The translations under genes were made by a program, and so were the position numbers. DNA of 64,000 nucleotides from Polyodon spathula (lineage: Eukaryota; Chordata; Actinopteri; Acipenseriformes; Polyodontidae): the NCBI RefSeq assembly GCF_017654505.1, contig NC_054538.1, forward strand, positions 48,523,489-48,587,488. Reading direction: 5' to 3'. Numbering within the stretch: position 1 is the stretch's first letter; each line of letters opens with the position of its first letter. The notes beneath the pieces were generated by a model. It saw only the letters and a list, made by a program, of their open reading frames with translations, did no database searches and was not told where the DNA came from. Of this stretch, positions 1 through 10,628 are shown piece by piece.

Positions 1-342
1 GTGATATGAATGTGAATGCTGTATTTAAATATAGTATTATTGCTTAGTTGCATAAGTATTAATTAATTTATTAAATTCTTCTAGCTGATGAACGAAATTG
101 TATTTACATATGAAATGTTTGGTCGTATTTGACAACTGAAATGTTTCTAATTTGATTATGGTATAAAGGAATGTATCTGAGCAACAACTAAAGTCAATCA
201 TTTTGGGGGCTCAGTACGATTAATTTAATTACTTTCCATTTAACTATCAAAATCTTCTTGGCTATTGTTCAGTTTAATTTCTTGTGCCAAGGATAATTAT
301 GTAAATTAAGAAATATACAATTGTTATTGTTAAGATATATTG
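1..342. other. AT-rich intronic DNA, nothing recognised
   Basis: AT-rich sequence without recognisable repeat, open frame or motif, ending at a TTAA next to the poly-G tract. Confidence 0.6.
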
Positions 343-346
343 TTAA

Positions 347-347
<1 letters not shown>

Positions 348-422
<75 letters not shown>

Positions 423-443
423 TGGGGGGGGGGGGGGGGGGGG
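348..443. repeat. Poly-G tract (about 96 bp, two interruptions)
   Basis: Runs of 46, 28 and 20 G separated by a single A (394) and a single T (423). It lies just inside a TTAA and directly joins the right end of a piggyBac-type MITE. The polyglycine frame over it is an artefact of composition. It could be a real G-quadruplex-forming tract or an assembly or sequencing artefact. Confidence 0.9.
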
Positions 444-546
444 ATATAGTATTATTTGTCGCGCACCGCATAAAATAAACAGCGCGTGTGAAAATAAATT
501 GGATCAGACGTGCCTGACAGGTGCTGAATAAATGGACTGCAAAGCG
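444..546 (+). mobile_element. piggyBac-type MITE, right end (copy A)
   Basis: The last 70 bp match the right end of the complete copy at 7203-7775, including GTGAAAATAAATTGGA and CTGAATAAATGGACTGC, and stop at a TTAA (547-550), the target duplication expected for piggyBac transposition. A second TTAA lies at 343-346 just before the poly-G tract. The poly-G may therefore occupy the body of this copy. Confidence 0.6.
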
Positions 547-550
547 TTAA

Positions 551-905
551 ACATAGCATGTGTCAATATTTACATTATTTAAAACGGTTTGACACTTTTT
601 TTTTTTTTTGGGTTACTTTTGCAAGAGGTCAGTGTTATATTTCAAATTGGTTTCCAAATACAATTTTGACTGCTCATGTTACAGTTATTCCGAAAGAAAT
701 AGGTGTTATCCAGCCATTCTTTTGGTGGCTGGCATTATCCCTGCCCATATGTTCCTTCATACTGTTCTGACCATACTGTACTGTTTAGAGCATCATTATT
801 GGACCATAGCCCTACCTCTAACACCAAACATTGTTGAGTATACTGTTTAATGTCATTGTCTACAATTTGGAGGCATAGTCTCTATGATCAAAGTTCATGC
901 TTGAT
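551..905. other. Intronic DNA, nothing recognised
   Basis: Contains a short poly-T run near 597-609 and two overlapping chance frames. No protein family or repeat recognised. Confidence 0.5.
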
Positions 906-909
906 TCGT

Positions 910-1269
910 TTAGTGTAAGGTGCTCTTGTTCTCCTTTTCTCCATTGAAAGTTGTGCTCAGGTTTTTATACGGGTCTCCAAGACTCCAGTGGCAGGATGCA
1001 AGTTCAAAGCCTTTTGGCCATGCCTGTGGTCCCAGCGCACGTTTGAACTGCAATTGTACATATTGTCTTTGTTTCACCATGGTCTCAGGAGGGTCCCATC
1101 TAATGCAGCTGAGACTGTCTGCAATCCATTGTGACAGTTGCTGCTTTGAGAGGGGCTGACCCAGGGTCCGTGTCCCGTGGCAGACAAAGAGCTGATCAGA
1201 TTGATGCAGCGCTTTCGTCCTATCCACATAACATCTCAATGCCCGAATCGGGCAGAGAAAGTTCAACAC
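910..1269 (-). pseudogene. Tyrosine-recombinase fragment of a DIRS-like retrotransposon
   Basis: The frame begins LCPIRALRCYVDRTKALHQS and continues DQLFVCHGTRTLGQPLSKQQ, then LSQWIADSL. This resembles the tyrosine recombinase of vertebrate DIRS1-like retrotransposons just upstream of the catalytic R..H..R..Y residues. After that the similarity stops, and the catalytic C-terminal part is absent or replaced by unrelated sequence. No reverse transcriptase or RNase H of this element is visible nearby, so it is a deleted relic. It lies antisense to ENAH. The family assignment rests on recall of the motif block only. Confidence 0.5.
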
Positions 1270-1489
1270 TGAGTCAACGTGGGTGTGGCAAGCAGAAAGA
1301 GCTGCTGGTATAGCTTCAATGTGTAAGGTGATCTACCAGCCTCAAGCAGATCTTGCAGAAACTGCAAGAAGACAGGCATGGGACAAGAGATTGGATCATG
1401 ACCGTTAGTACGGCACCAATCTTGAAAATATTACAGAGTACCCACAACCGTGTCTGACTGACTGTTTTTTGTTTTTGTAAACAGCGCGC

Positions 1490-2110
1490 CGAGTAGGCGG
1501 GCTGAAAACAAGCTGGCGGATTCAACTCAACAGTAGAGTAGAGGAGTCACGCTGCTACTTTCTCTTTAAACTGCAAGGCAGTAAAGAAAAACACATATGT
1601 ACAACAGCAATTGTGAGTGTAAAATGGTAGTCACCACAGCAGCGCATGTGACTTCTGTTTTTATAAACGCCGAAATAGGCTGGCTGAAACAAGCTGGCAG
1701 ATTCAACTCAACAGCAGGACACAGCAGAGCTGGGTTCCCGTGGAGGAATCACGCCTATTATTTACCTATTTCTAACTGCAAGGCAGTAAAGAAACGAATA
1801 CACAAATACATGCGGGCTGAACAAGCCAGCGTATGCAAGATAACAGCGGGGCGCAGCAGAGCTGGGTCCCAGTAGAAATCATACTACGTTTTATTTTTAA
1901 ACTGCAAGGCAGTAAAGAAAACACATATATACACACACCCAACAGCAAGGTAAAATAGCATTCACAACGGCAGCGCGATTAAAAACAGCACACCAAGTAG
2001 GCGCCTGAGGCAGTCCAGCAGATCCAACTCTACAGCGGAGTGCGGCAGAGCCGGGGTCCGATGGAGGATCACACGTCTCTTTCTTTTAAACTACAATAGC
2101 AGAGGAAAAC
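1490..2110. repeat. Degenerate tandem repeat, unit about 125-205 bp
   Basis: The block CTGCAAGGCAGTAAAGAAA recurs at 1571, 1776 and 1902, with a degraded fourth near 2089. CAGCAGAGCTGGG-like blocks recur at about 1725, 1855 and 2043, and ACAAGCTGGC.GATTCAACTC at about 1508 and 1690. Spacing is uneven (about 205, 126 and 188 bp), so the array is rearranged. It probably belongs to the same DIRS-like relic as the recombinase fragment. Confidence 0.6.
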
Positions 2111-2159
2111 ACAAAACAGCGAGCGATGTAAGGTTTAAGCAGACTGCAATCGGCAAGCG

Positions 2160-2720
2160 ATGCAGGCTGTTGCACAGAAAAAGAGTAAACACAGCTTAGT
2201 GGCTGGACCTGTGTCTAGCCTTGACTACGTGCAGCCACACGATCGGGGTAGAGTGTAGCTTACAGCGGAGTGGAGCACCGTCTACAGGCAGAGGCAAACC
2301 GTGCGACCCGAGCACTGGCCACAGAGTACCGTGCAGCCCTGTGTTCCCACACTAGCGCCAGAATAACACCGGTTCTAATGCACACAGAGTACTGTGCAGC
2401 ACCGAGTTCCGTGCACTAAGCACGGGGCAACGGATACTGTGTGCACCGCGTGCACCAAGCACAGCGTGCAGTGCAGTACCGGGTGTAATGTGCACAGAGT
2501 ACCGTGCAGCACCGGCTCGCTAGGCTGTATCGGTACAGCAAGTCAATAAGCACAGTGTGCACCGTGATACCGAAGTAGCACAGGCTGAGTTTTGCGCACC
2601 GCGGTATTAAACACCAGGGCAGCCATGCACACTGCCTACCCTGACCACGTAGTCACACACCTGAGCTGCGCATAGTGTACAACGGTGACAGGGCCGCGGC
2701 GGGCGATTTGACTTTTACAA
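2160..2720. repeat. GC-rich degenerate short repeats
   Basis: Locally GC- and CpG-rich sequence with recurring CACAGAGTACCGTGCAGC-like words (near 2320, 2383 and 2492) and many GCACCG/GTGCAC variants. There is no open frame of note. It could be a noncoding part of the DIRS-like element; its composition is unlike the AT-rich surroundings. Confidence 0.5.
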
Positions 2721-3460
2721 CACAGTAATACAAAAACAGTTCAATGTTACAGTACAGATGGGGGAGAGCACACTGTCCTTTTGATTATAAGACCTACACA
2801 CGTGGTGAAGACCAACTGAGCCCGCATACGTCTCAACTCAACAACGAGGGAGCCTATACGAGTACACGGCTGGTCTGGCTGTAAGCAGCCATGCTGCCGC
2901 TAGTCCTCTGCGCACGAGGACGCACAGCTACAATCAAAACAAGACCTGACCTGCGTCCCGCAGGCGGCTGGTAGGCTAATTCAATAGCGAGGATAAGGCT
3001 AGACCAGCAACGTGGAGTAACGGTGCTCTCCGACGTAAGAAAGGGTGAAAAACACACACAATTCTTAACAATAATACTTACCATACTAAGATGTACAGAC
3101 AGAGAGAAGCAGCCTGACATGCGGAGCGAGCAGGTGCTGATAGTTAAAAACAGAATAAAAAAAAGGCTACGAATTAAAGCTACTGATTCCAGGAAAAGCG
3201 GTGAAGCTGGCTTTCAACACGAAGTGCGGGGGAACTAGCAGAAACTTGTGCAGCACTTTTTAGGAAGAAAAAGGGCTCAATGCAACACAGAGAGGTCTTA
3301 CTGTACCAATCTTGAAGTGGAAAGAGAGCGAGTCTCCCCTACTTGACTGTTAAGTGCCCTCAGTAGGCAGGACCGAGGGGAGAGGGCCTATCGGCAGCTT
3401 TGATAGAAAGAGCTCAGTGACACCTACCAATAGGCAGACGTATAGCCCATAACGATGTTT
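2721..3460. other. Possible end of DIRS-like relic
   Basis: Moderately GC-rich sequence continuous with the degenerate repeats, with a purine-rich segment at 3260-3420. Assigned to the relic on composition only; no diagnostic motif. Confidence 0.25.
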
Positions 3461-6020
3461 TGGTGGCCATCTTTAGTTAGTTACATTCATTAGAGAAGCA
3501 TATAAATTTCAGTTTCATTCTCTATTCAAAATTACAATTAAAAGCATATAAAACACGTCGTGGTGTGCAAGGTATATTTGTATTTTAACTAGTTTTAAAT
3601 TGTAATAATTGAATACCTTTTTTTAAATTTAAATTATGTAGAACCCGACCCTTATCGAAGTCATCAGACCATATAGACCACGTTTCTAGTGAATACAAAG
3701 TAACAGTTTTGTTAGAAATAAAACTAAATAAAGGAAAAATTAGAGGTGCAAGATTATACAGAAAGGAAAAAAAAAAACAGTACAGAAAATAAGGTTCAAA
3801 CAACAACACCCCCACTCCCACTGGTTGATTAGCGATTCAACGTAATCTATGGGAGATTCCCTTAAGGGTACAGCTGCATTCCTGGCAGCTATTGAAGACG
3901 AAGGTTAGTCTTAACAGGGATATCATTAGTAACACAAATATTTACTTTCGTTAATATTTGATAAAGCATCGTAAAATCAGTCTCGTGTATATATAGTTCG
4001 GTTCAGAAGGCAGTTCTCACTCTTGCAAGGCAAAGACACTCTTTGCGTCCAGACAACCTACCAAGAATTCTGTTATCAAGACAGCTAAATTTGGATTCTA
4101 GCTTCTAAACGCAGAATGATAATTGCCTTATGAAACTATCATCAATTTGTATAAGTCACATACAAACAAATACTATAATGTTCATTAATTCAAAGCATGA
4201 ATTGAAAGCAATAATACTTTTCTTGCATTCCTCTTAAAACAAAACATTAATTTAACTTTAAGGTCTGCTTATTCTCGAGTTCATAAGAGTATTACAACAC
4301 TACTCATTGAATACTTAACGGATTTGCACTGCTTCCTCCAGCTGTTCCTTGTCTTCAACAATACAGTCGCTCGAAGCTTGCCCACCATCAAGGTCAGCTA
4401 GATTCCGGGGTCTGCCTTCCTGCCGAAACGTCTCCATTTCAGGATACGAAATAAATGTCTTTGCAAAGAACTAAGAGTCATTAACTGTTTAGGTATTCCA
4501 CTGAAACAGCAATTCATCCACCAATATGTGCACTCTTCGTCCGGTTATGTCTGGGATATTCCACCGCAAACTCTGGCACAGCCAGCTCAATAAATTGAAT
4601 ATACTTCCGTTTATGTCGACTTCAAATGTTTATCCAACTCTTTCTCCAGTGATCAATCGGGGCTAAGTTAGACAAGTACTTTAGGAGTTTAGACGTCTCA
4701 CGCAGCAGACTCTCACACCAAGGCAAACACTAGAATAGTTTTAGAAGAATCTCATATTAGAGTGTCCGAAAACGGTATCTGTGGCCCAGCTGGTCGCAGG
4801 CTGGATCTCCAGGTTATCACAGTTCAAAGACTGGTTTGTGTATTGGAGCCTCTGATTTCGTGTCAGGAGTGTCGTTTCAATGTCGCGGTTATATTTTTGT
4901 AGGTCTCTGTCTACCCCTGTGATTGGATAGTTGGGTTAATTTAGGCAGTACCTGAGCCCACGTGAAGTGTTTTTCATTGGTTGTTCTCATACTCACGAGG
5001 CGCCTTGTTCTCCATTGGTCCGCCATTCTGCCCCCTGTCGGCTAGTTGATGACATAGACTGGTTATTGACTAAAGTGTGAATTGTTGGCTTGTGGCACCG
5101 AATGAGTCATTCATCGATCATGAAGATAAACCATGTGTCCAGTATTTAGTTTATGACTTTGTTAGTGGGCGAGTTGGTGACCAGAAACCAAGAAGACACA
5201 GAGAATGGTTTAAGACTCCCCCTTGTATATTCCAATTCTGTTACTTTCATGCACAGAATATGATGACCCAGCCCCCCCATTGACACTACAACATCATAAT
5301 ACAGTCAAAGGATAATATTAAAACATAGTTTTGTTTATAATATTCATTTAAAACACAAGAAACCCTTTGGGTTTATTGGGAAACTTACTTAAAATAACTA
5401 TTAAACTTGTGTCTACAAGTTTTGAAATTAAAAATGATTCTTAAAGCATTTTAACACAATAATGGTACAACTGCATAGTCACTGTAGCTTGGCTTGGTAT
5501 GTTTTATGACACCTTAGGAGGCCAGACAGTCAAACAGCATTTTGGAAGGCGAGCTTCAGAGAGTTAACACTACATTTGGCCTGTGCCTTGGTCTAATCAA
5601 CAAGCTTTGAAGTAGATCTGGTTAAGAATGTTCTGGAAATGGTGTTAACAACCCAATCACCACAGCATGTCACACAGACCATAGTATAAAGGAAATATCT
5701 GGGAAATGCTTATATTAAAATGAATTTAACCATGAATTTCCTTGACAATAGGTATTACCTAATTTTGTTATCTACACAGATTTATACATTTCGAGGGGAC
5801 CGCTTGGCATGCTGACACATTCGTACATGCCGAGAATTTGGGCTTCTTGTAATGTTTCTGTGTAGGCCAACGTGTTTAAGTACTTTACGAGAGCAACCAG
5901 ATGTTAAAAACTAAAAGTTAATATCTTTAAAGTGGTTAAAACAATCATACGTTCTTCATTAGAAAACTTTTGAGTGTGAACAGCCAATCAGCTTCCAGAT
6001 CTAGTGGGCTTCTATTCTGC
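3461..6020. other. Intronic DNA, nothing recognised
   Basis: AT-rich sequence with only short chance frames. No repeat family, RNA or coding homology recognised on either strand. Confidence 0.45.
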
Positions 6021-6024
6021 ATAG

Positions 6025-6414
6025 ATGCCCGCTGGAACATTGAAGTGCTTAACTGTAAATTATTATATTTTAAAATCAGTTTGTGCGCAAATACCGGCTT
6101 TTTCCCTTAACATTACCTTAACTAATCTGACAAACATAAAAAGCATACTTTCTGACGCTGGTCTAGAGACAAGGGAAATCATGTCTGTGACAGGACACTG
6201 GGCTCAATTCACAGCTACTGGACAGAAAATCAACAGGGAAGACACGATTGGTCCACAATTCTGTCATCGGCTGGATCCAAACAACACCCTCCCTCAAAAC
6301 CAGTCAGTCAAACTTCCAACCCTGTTTCAGTTCTTTCAGCACCAAGCCAATCCACTCCCTGCCTGCTTGAATGATGCCCTGCCTCCAACAAGTTTCGACT
6401 CAATACTACACTGA
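6025..6414 (+). pseudogene. Open frame with possible tyrosine-recombinase C-terminal motif
   Basis: A 129-codon frame includes SDAGLETREIMSVTGHW, which resembles the box around the second catalytic histidine in Crypton- or DIRS-type tyrosine recombinases (A..ETREIMSVTGH). The catalytic tyrosine segment does not follow, and the rest (NREDTIGPQFCHRLD onward) is unrecognised. AATAAA-type signals occur soon after the stop (6466 and 6495 area). It is probably a broken mobile-element relic; a chance frame is possible. Confidence 0.25.
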
Positions 6415-6698
6415 CTATTCAACAGTTGTACATGTCCAGATAAATTATAATAAGAGTAAGACACCAATAAATAAATGTTAGCAATAATAATCATAATAAA
6501 GTTTTCTGTGTGTGTGTCGTTTTTCTATTCTAATTATGTTAGGGACTATTTTCCTCAGTGGAATGTTACCTGGCGAAAAATATCAGAAGTTCAAGGTAGG
6601 TTTTAAAGTTGCTTTTTTTTTTTTTTTTTTTTTTTTAAAGATAAATGTAAAATGTAGAAATAAATCATTTTGTAATAGCAATAGAGCCCTCTTGAAGC

Positions 6699-6800
6699 GG
6701 ACTCTACTGTGTGGTAGATGTCCTTGACTTTTGTTACCGTCGTCACCTACAGCTCGAGATGTTTAACTCCAGTCGCGGTCATCTACCACATGGTAGAGCC
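6699..6800. repeat. Short inverted repeat (21-bp arms)
   Basis: GGACTCTACTGTGTGGTAGA at 6699 is matched in inverted orientation by CATCTACCACATGGTAGAGC ending near 6800, with about 60 bp between. The right arm itself holds the palindrome TCTACCACATGGTAGA. It could be a tiny MITE or a local palindrome. Confidence 0.6.
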
Positions 6801-7202
6801 CACATCGACAGGCTCGATCGCTTAATTAGTATTCTAGTTTCTTTTTTTATATTTGCTAGCCTTGAGTTTGACCAAAGAAGAAGCGAATCAACAGGTGACC
6901 AAACGTTCTAACATATGACCGAAGTGCGCAGGCGTATTTTCATAATTATGAAAAAACCTCCTCGTTAACTAATTCTACCAGCCTAACAAAGGAGGTATTT
7001 AAACTTGCAGCCGTTTTTTAGTTATTTGAGAGCAAAAATTTGCCTGAGTAATTTGTAAAAACTTAATTTTTACACCATTCTGTAATTTTAAAACTACTCA
7101 ATGGATTTTCACAATCTACACCAAAAAATTATCTGTGAAACGGACACCAAACAGGCCAAATGGTGTCCCGGTCAGTTTTGAAATGGCCAAAATCGGGTTT
7201 AA

Positions 7203-7775
7203 CCCTTTGCGGTCCTATGTCGGGCCAGGTCTGACATTACAATTTTCCCTTTCCAGTCTGACATCATCAAAAAAGATGTAAAGCACATGTCTCCAGTCAT
7301 TTTTTCTCTGGAAAAAGCAGAGAAATCCTTTCAATGGCTGAGTGAGACCGATAGGAGCCAAATGAATCTGAAAAAAAGGGCAGATCCGATAGCCTCTGCA
7401 CCACAGAGATAACATGGACAGAAACAAAGGAGATAGCTACTTCTGCATCCAGCGCTCAAAGAATATCGCATATATTTGCAGAGCTTTTTGAGATGTTATA
7501 GTAATAGAATAATGACATGGATCGCATTATTGAGGAGTTTGGTGATAAAAACAAGGATTTATCAGTATGTGATAAATGAAGGATGAAGAAGTATGTGAAA
7601 AATACAGCAACAAGGGATGGGGCTTGGCTGGAGATGCAGTACTGAGTGTCCTTTTGATATGCAGTGCCTTTTTTAAACCTGTTTTATTGTGAAAAAAAAT
7701 ATTTTAAACTGTGTATGTGAAAATAAATTGGACCTGATGTGCCTGACAAGCACTGAATAAATGGACTGCTAAAGG
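7203..7775. mobile_element. piggyBac-type MITE, complete copy B (573 bp)
   Basis: Flanked on both sides by TTAA (7199-7202 and 7776-7779). It begins CCCTTTGCGGTCC and ends GGACTGCTAAAGG, inverted ends matching at 11 of 13 positions. TTAA duplication plus a C-rich terminal repeat is diagnostic of the piggyBac superfamily. No transposase frame is present, so it is non-autonomous. Partial relatives lie at 444-546 and, inverted, at 35362-35571. Confidence 0.85.
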
Positions 7776-7979
7776 TTAAGCAAGAAACTGTCTGTCACTC
7801 TTACTATAATATATTATAAAAGTGCTGGGACAAATATCCGATTATTTTTTTCTTGTATTTGGATACAAAAATCAGGTGCTTGTATTCGTGCACTAATTTA
7901 CTGCCTCACCAAAATTAGCGCAGTTGAAAAAAATGGCAATTGAAAAATTGCTTTGTGCGAGATGTGTATCTGTTATGGA

Positions 7980-9035
7980 CTGATGTCGAAATCGGTCAGT
8001 TGCCAAAATGTCCCACAGTTCGCGAATTGCCCAGCTGCGGTGGGCAGATGCCGAATTAGCATTGAATTTTATGTAATTTCGGCATCTGCCCACAGCCACC
8101 CATGCTAAGAAAAGATTTTAACAGATACAGTATACTACTAATAGAGAGTGAATTACCTCTGCCAAAAGCACACCGCTTAAATACTTTCTGACAACCCAGT
8201 TTAGAGCAGCGAAACTCAACAAAATATCAATCCACAGGTTATGTCATGGATTAGATACAATGCAGGATTGTTTTATTGTAGTCTTATTGCAGTAATGCAT
8301 ACAGATCTCAGTGCAGAGTTGCTTTGTTTGAATGAAAGATCGTAAAACAGGCAAGGTTCGGAAGCTCAGTTATGTAAAAAGAAGTTCACATCTACCACAT
8401 CATGCTTTTAAGCTTTAATTTCCACCAAACTGCGTCAGACTTCACTGGCGACACCTTTCATTCTTTTGAGCAGCACTAACTCAATTCCAGTTGTATTCCC
8501 AAAATAAGATTAATATTACTATGATTAATTAGTTGTTTGGCACTGCATTCTTCCTGAGTTTCAGGTAACTATATTTAACTGCGTGGCTTTTGCATGTTTA
8601 ATCTGTGATTATTAGTCTCTTGCTGATATTGAATATCTCATTCAGCGGAACTCTGCACAGTGATCTATATTGCATTACTGCAACAAGAATACAATAACAT
8701 TGTTGCATTTTTCTGAACTTGTTTTTTTCCGCCCTAATTACTCTAGCCTCTATATCTAACTCACAATGAAAATAACCTTGTGCATTGATATTTTGTTGAG
8801 TACCATTGCTTTAAACTAGCATTGTCAGAAAGTATTTAAGTTATTTAAATAAACATGGTAATGGGTGGCTCGATGGTGGTGCACTTTTGTGCTTAAAGGC
8901 AACAGAGGTAATTCACACTCTATTAGTAGTATACTGTATCTGTTAAAATCTTTCTTCGGCATCAGCCCATCTGCCCGCACTAGCTGGGCACTTCACGAAC
9001 TGCCCGGGCATTTCTGCAACTGATTTCTGCATAGT
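7980..9035. mobile_element. Non-autonomous DNA transposon with about 200-bp inverted repeats
   Basis: Left arm (about 7985-8200) and right arm (about 8830-9030) are inverted copies. Shared blocks include GATTTTAACAGATACAGTAT, ACTACTAATAGAG, GTGAATTACCTCTG, TTAAATACTTTCTGACAA and CAGTTCG.GAA.TGCCCAGCT. The left arm also has an internal palindrome around GGGCAGATGCCGAA. The 600-bp centre (8201-8829) is AT-rich with no transposase. Superfamily and exact target duplication could not be assigned. Confidence 0.65.
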
Positions 9036-9056
9036 ATGCTATATATGATTATCATA

Positions 9057-9058
<2 letters not shown>

Positions 9059-9110
<52 letters not shown>
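9059..9110. repeat. (AT)n microsatellite
   Basis: About 26 AT units followed by a short A run. Confidence 0.97.
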
Positions 9111-9116
<6 letters not shown>

Positions 9117-9131
9117 AATGGAACAGTTTTG

Positions 9132-9280
9132 CATAAATATATTCACTTAATAGGGTGTTGGGCCACCACGTGCTGCCAATATTAACATTAGTGTCATGCT
9201 ATGCTCTGTGGATGGGAGCATTGTCAAGACTCCCCCCCAGCAGGAAAGAAATGCTGCAACATGAGGTGAAGATGATCATT
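9132..9280 (-). mobile_element. Tc1-like transposon fragment
   Basis: GGGTGTTGGGCCACCACG followed by CTCTGTGGATGGGAGCATTG and AGAAATGCTGCAACATGAGG recalls conserved transposase-region blocks of a fish Tc1-like family in reverse orientation. The blocks are far closer together than in an intact element, so this is an internally deleted fragment. The CR1 copy to the right was inserted at or beside it. Confidence 0.5.
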
Positions 9281-10625
9281 CATAAGAACATAAGAAAGTT
9301 TACAAACGAGAGGAGGCCATTCGGCCCATCTTGCTCGTTTGGTTGTTAGTAGCTTATTGATCCCAAAATCTCATCAAGCAGCTTCTTGAAGGATCCCAGG
9401 GTGTCAGCTTCAACAACATTACTGGGGAGTTGATTCCAGACCCTCACAATTCTCTGTGTAAAAAAGTGTCTCCTATTTTCTGTTCTGAATGCCCCTTTTT
9501 CTAAACTCCATTTGTGACCCCTGGTCCTTGTTTCTTTTTTCAGGCTGAAAAAGTCCCTTGGGTCGACACTGTCAATACCTTTTAGAATTTTGAATGCTTG
9601 AATTAGGTCGCCACATAGTCTTCTTTGTTCAAGACTGAACAGATTAAATTCTTCTAGCCTGTCTGCATATGGCATGCCTTTTAAGCCCGGAATAATTCTG
9701 GTCGCTCTTCTTTGCACTCTTTCTAGAGCAGAAATATCTTTTTTATAGCGAGGTGACCAGAACTGAACACAATATTCAAGATGAGGTCTTACTAGTGCAT
9801 TGTACAGTTTTAACATTACTTCCCTTGATTTAAATTCAACACTTTTCACAATGTATCCAAGTATCTTGTTAGCCTTTTTTATAGCTTCCCCACATTGTCT
9901 AGATGAAGACATTTCTGAGTCAACAAAAACTCCTAGGTCTTTTTCATAGATTCCTTCTCCAATTTCAATATCTCCCATATGATATTTATAATGTACATTT
10001 TTATTTCCTGCGTGCAGTACCTTACACTTTTCTCTATTAAATGTCATTTGCCATGTGTCTGCCCAGTTCTGAATCTTGTCTAGATCATTTTGAATGACCT
10101 TTGCTGCTGCAACAGTGTTTGCCACTCCTCCTACTTTTGTGTCGTCTGCAAATTTAACAAGTTTGCTTACTATACCAGAATCTAAATCATTAATGTAGAT
10201 TAGGAATAGCAGAGGACCTAATACTGATCCCTGTGGTACACCGCTGGTTACCACACTCCATTCTGAGGTTTTTCCTCTAATCAATACTTTCTGTTTTCTA
10301 CATGTTAACCACTCCCTAATCCATGTACATGCGTTTCCTTGAATCCCAACTGCGTTCAGTTTGAGAATTAATCTTTTGTGCGGGACTTTGTCAAAAGCTT
10401 TCTGGAAATCTAAATAAACCATGTCATATGCTTTGCAATTATCCATTATCGATGTTGCATCCTCAAAAAAATCAAGCAAGTTAGTTAGGCACGATCTCCC
10501 TTTCCTAAAACCATGTTGACTGTCTCCCAGGACCCTGTTACCATATAGGTAATTTTCCATTTTGGATCTTATCATAGTTTCCATATGTTTGCATATAATA
10601 GAAGTCAGGCTTACTGGTCTGTAGT
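9281..10625 (-). mobile_element. CR1-type LINE, 5'-truncated, longest intact copy
   Basis: Non-LTR retrotransposon in antisense orientation to ENAH. The 3' end carries the TTCTTATG direct-repeat tail typical of CR1 elements, in place of poly-A, at about 9281-9297. The 5' end stops inside the reverse transcriptase at about 10625 and directly abuts a separate dispersed repeat. Six other fragments in the window align with its body and tail (22145, 23190, 24386, 39185, 42096 and 42826), and the 57440 copy extends further 5'. Confidence 0.92.
9346..10584 (-). CDS. CR1 LINE reverse transcriptase, C-terminal 412 aa
   Basis: This open frame encodes the reverse transcriptase and C-terminal region of CR1 ORF2, which copies element RNA at a nicked chromosomal target. 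Motif A is YLDFQKAFDKVPH (residues 57-69, catalytic Asp59), motif B SGVPQGSVLGPLLF (about 114-127) and motif C FADD (145-148). A conserved tail domain follows (RPHLEYCVQFWSPRYKKD, QRRATRIIPGLKGMPYADRL). Full CR1 ORF2 is roughly 900-1000 aa with an N-terminal AP-endonuclease domain; that part and the fingers region are missing, so the start Met is internal and the copy cannot move by itself. No stop or frameshift interrupts the 412 codons, suggesting recent insertion. Confidence 0.9.
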   Translation of the reverse strand: METMIRSKMENYLYGNRVLGDSQHGFRKGRSCLTNLLDFFEDATSIMDNCKAYDMVYLDFQKAFDKVPHKRLILKLNAVGIQGNACTWIREWLTCRKQKVLIRGKTSEWSVVTSGVPQGSVLGPLLFLIYINDLDSGIVSKLVKFADDTKVGGVANTVAAAKVIQNDLDKIQNWADTWQMTFNREKCKVLHAGNKNVHYKYHMGDIEIGEGIYEKDLGVFVDSEMSSSRQCGEAIKKANKILGYIVKSVEFKSREVMLKLYNALVRPHLEYCVQFWSPRYKKDISALERVQRRATRIIPGLKGMPYADRLEEFNLFSLEQRRLCGDLIQAFKILKGIDSVDPRDFFSLKKETRTRGHKWSLEKGAFRTENRRHFFTQRIVRVWNQLPSNVVEADTLGSFKKLLDEILGSISY

Positions 10626-10628
10626 TTA

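Noticed and set aside
340..531. Polyglycine open frame
   Set aside because: Produced only by the poly-G tract; codons have no coding character.
2160..2720. CpG-island promoter of ENAH or another gene
   Set aside because: GC richness comes from degenerate repeat words; no first exon or transcription start evidence nearby.
7893..8099. Minus-strand 68-codon frame
   Set aside because: Lies within the inverted arm of a non-autonomous transposon; no similarity.
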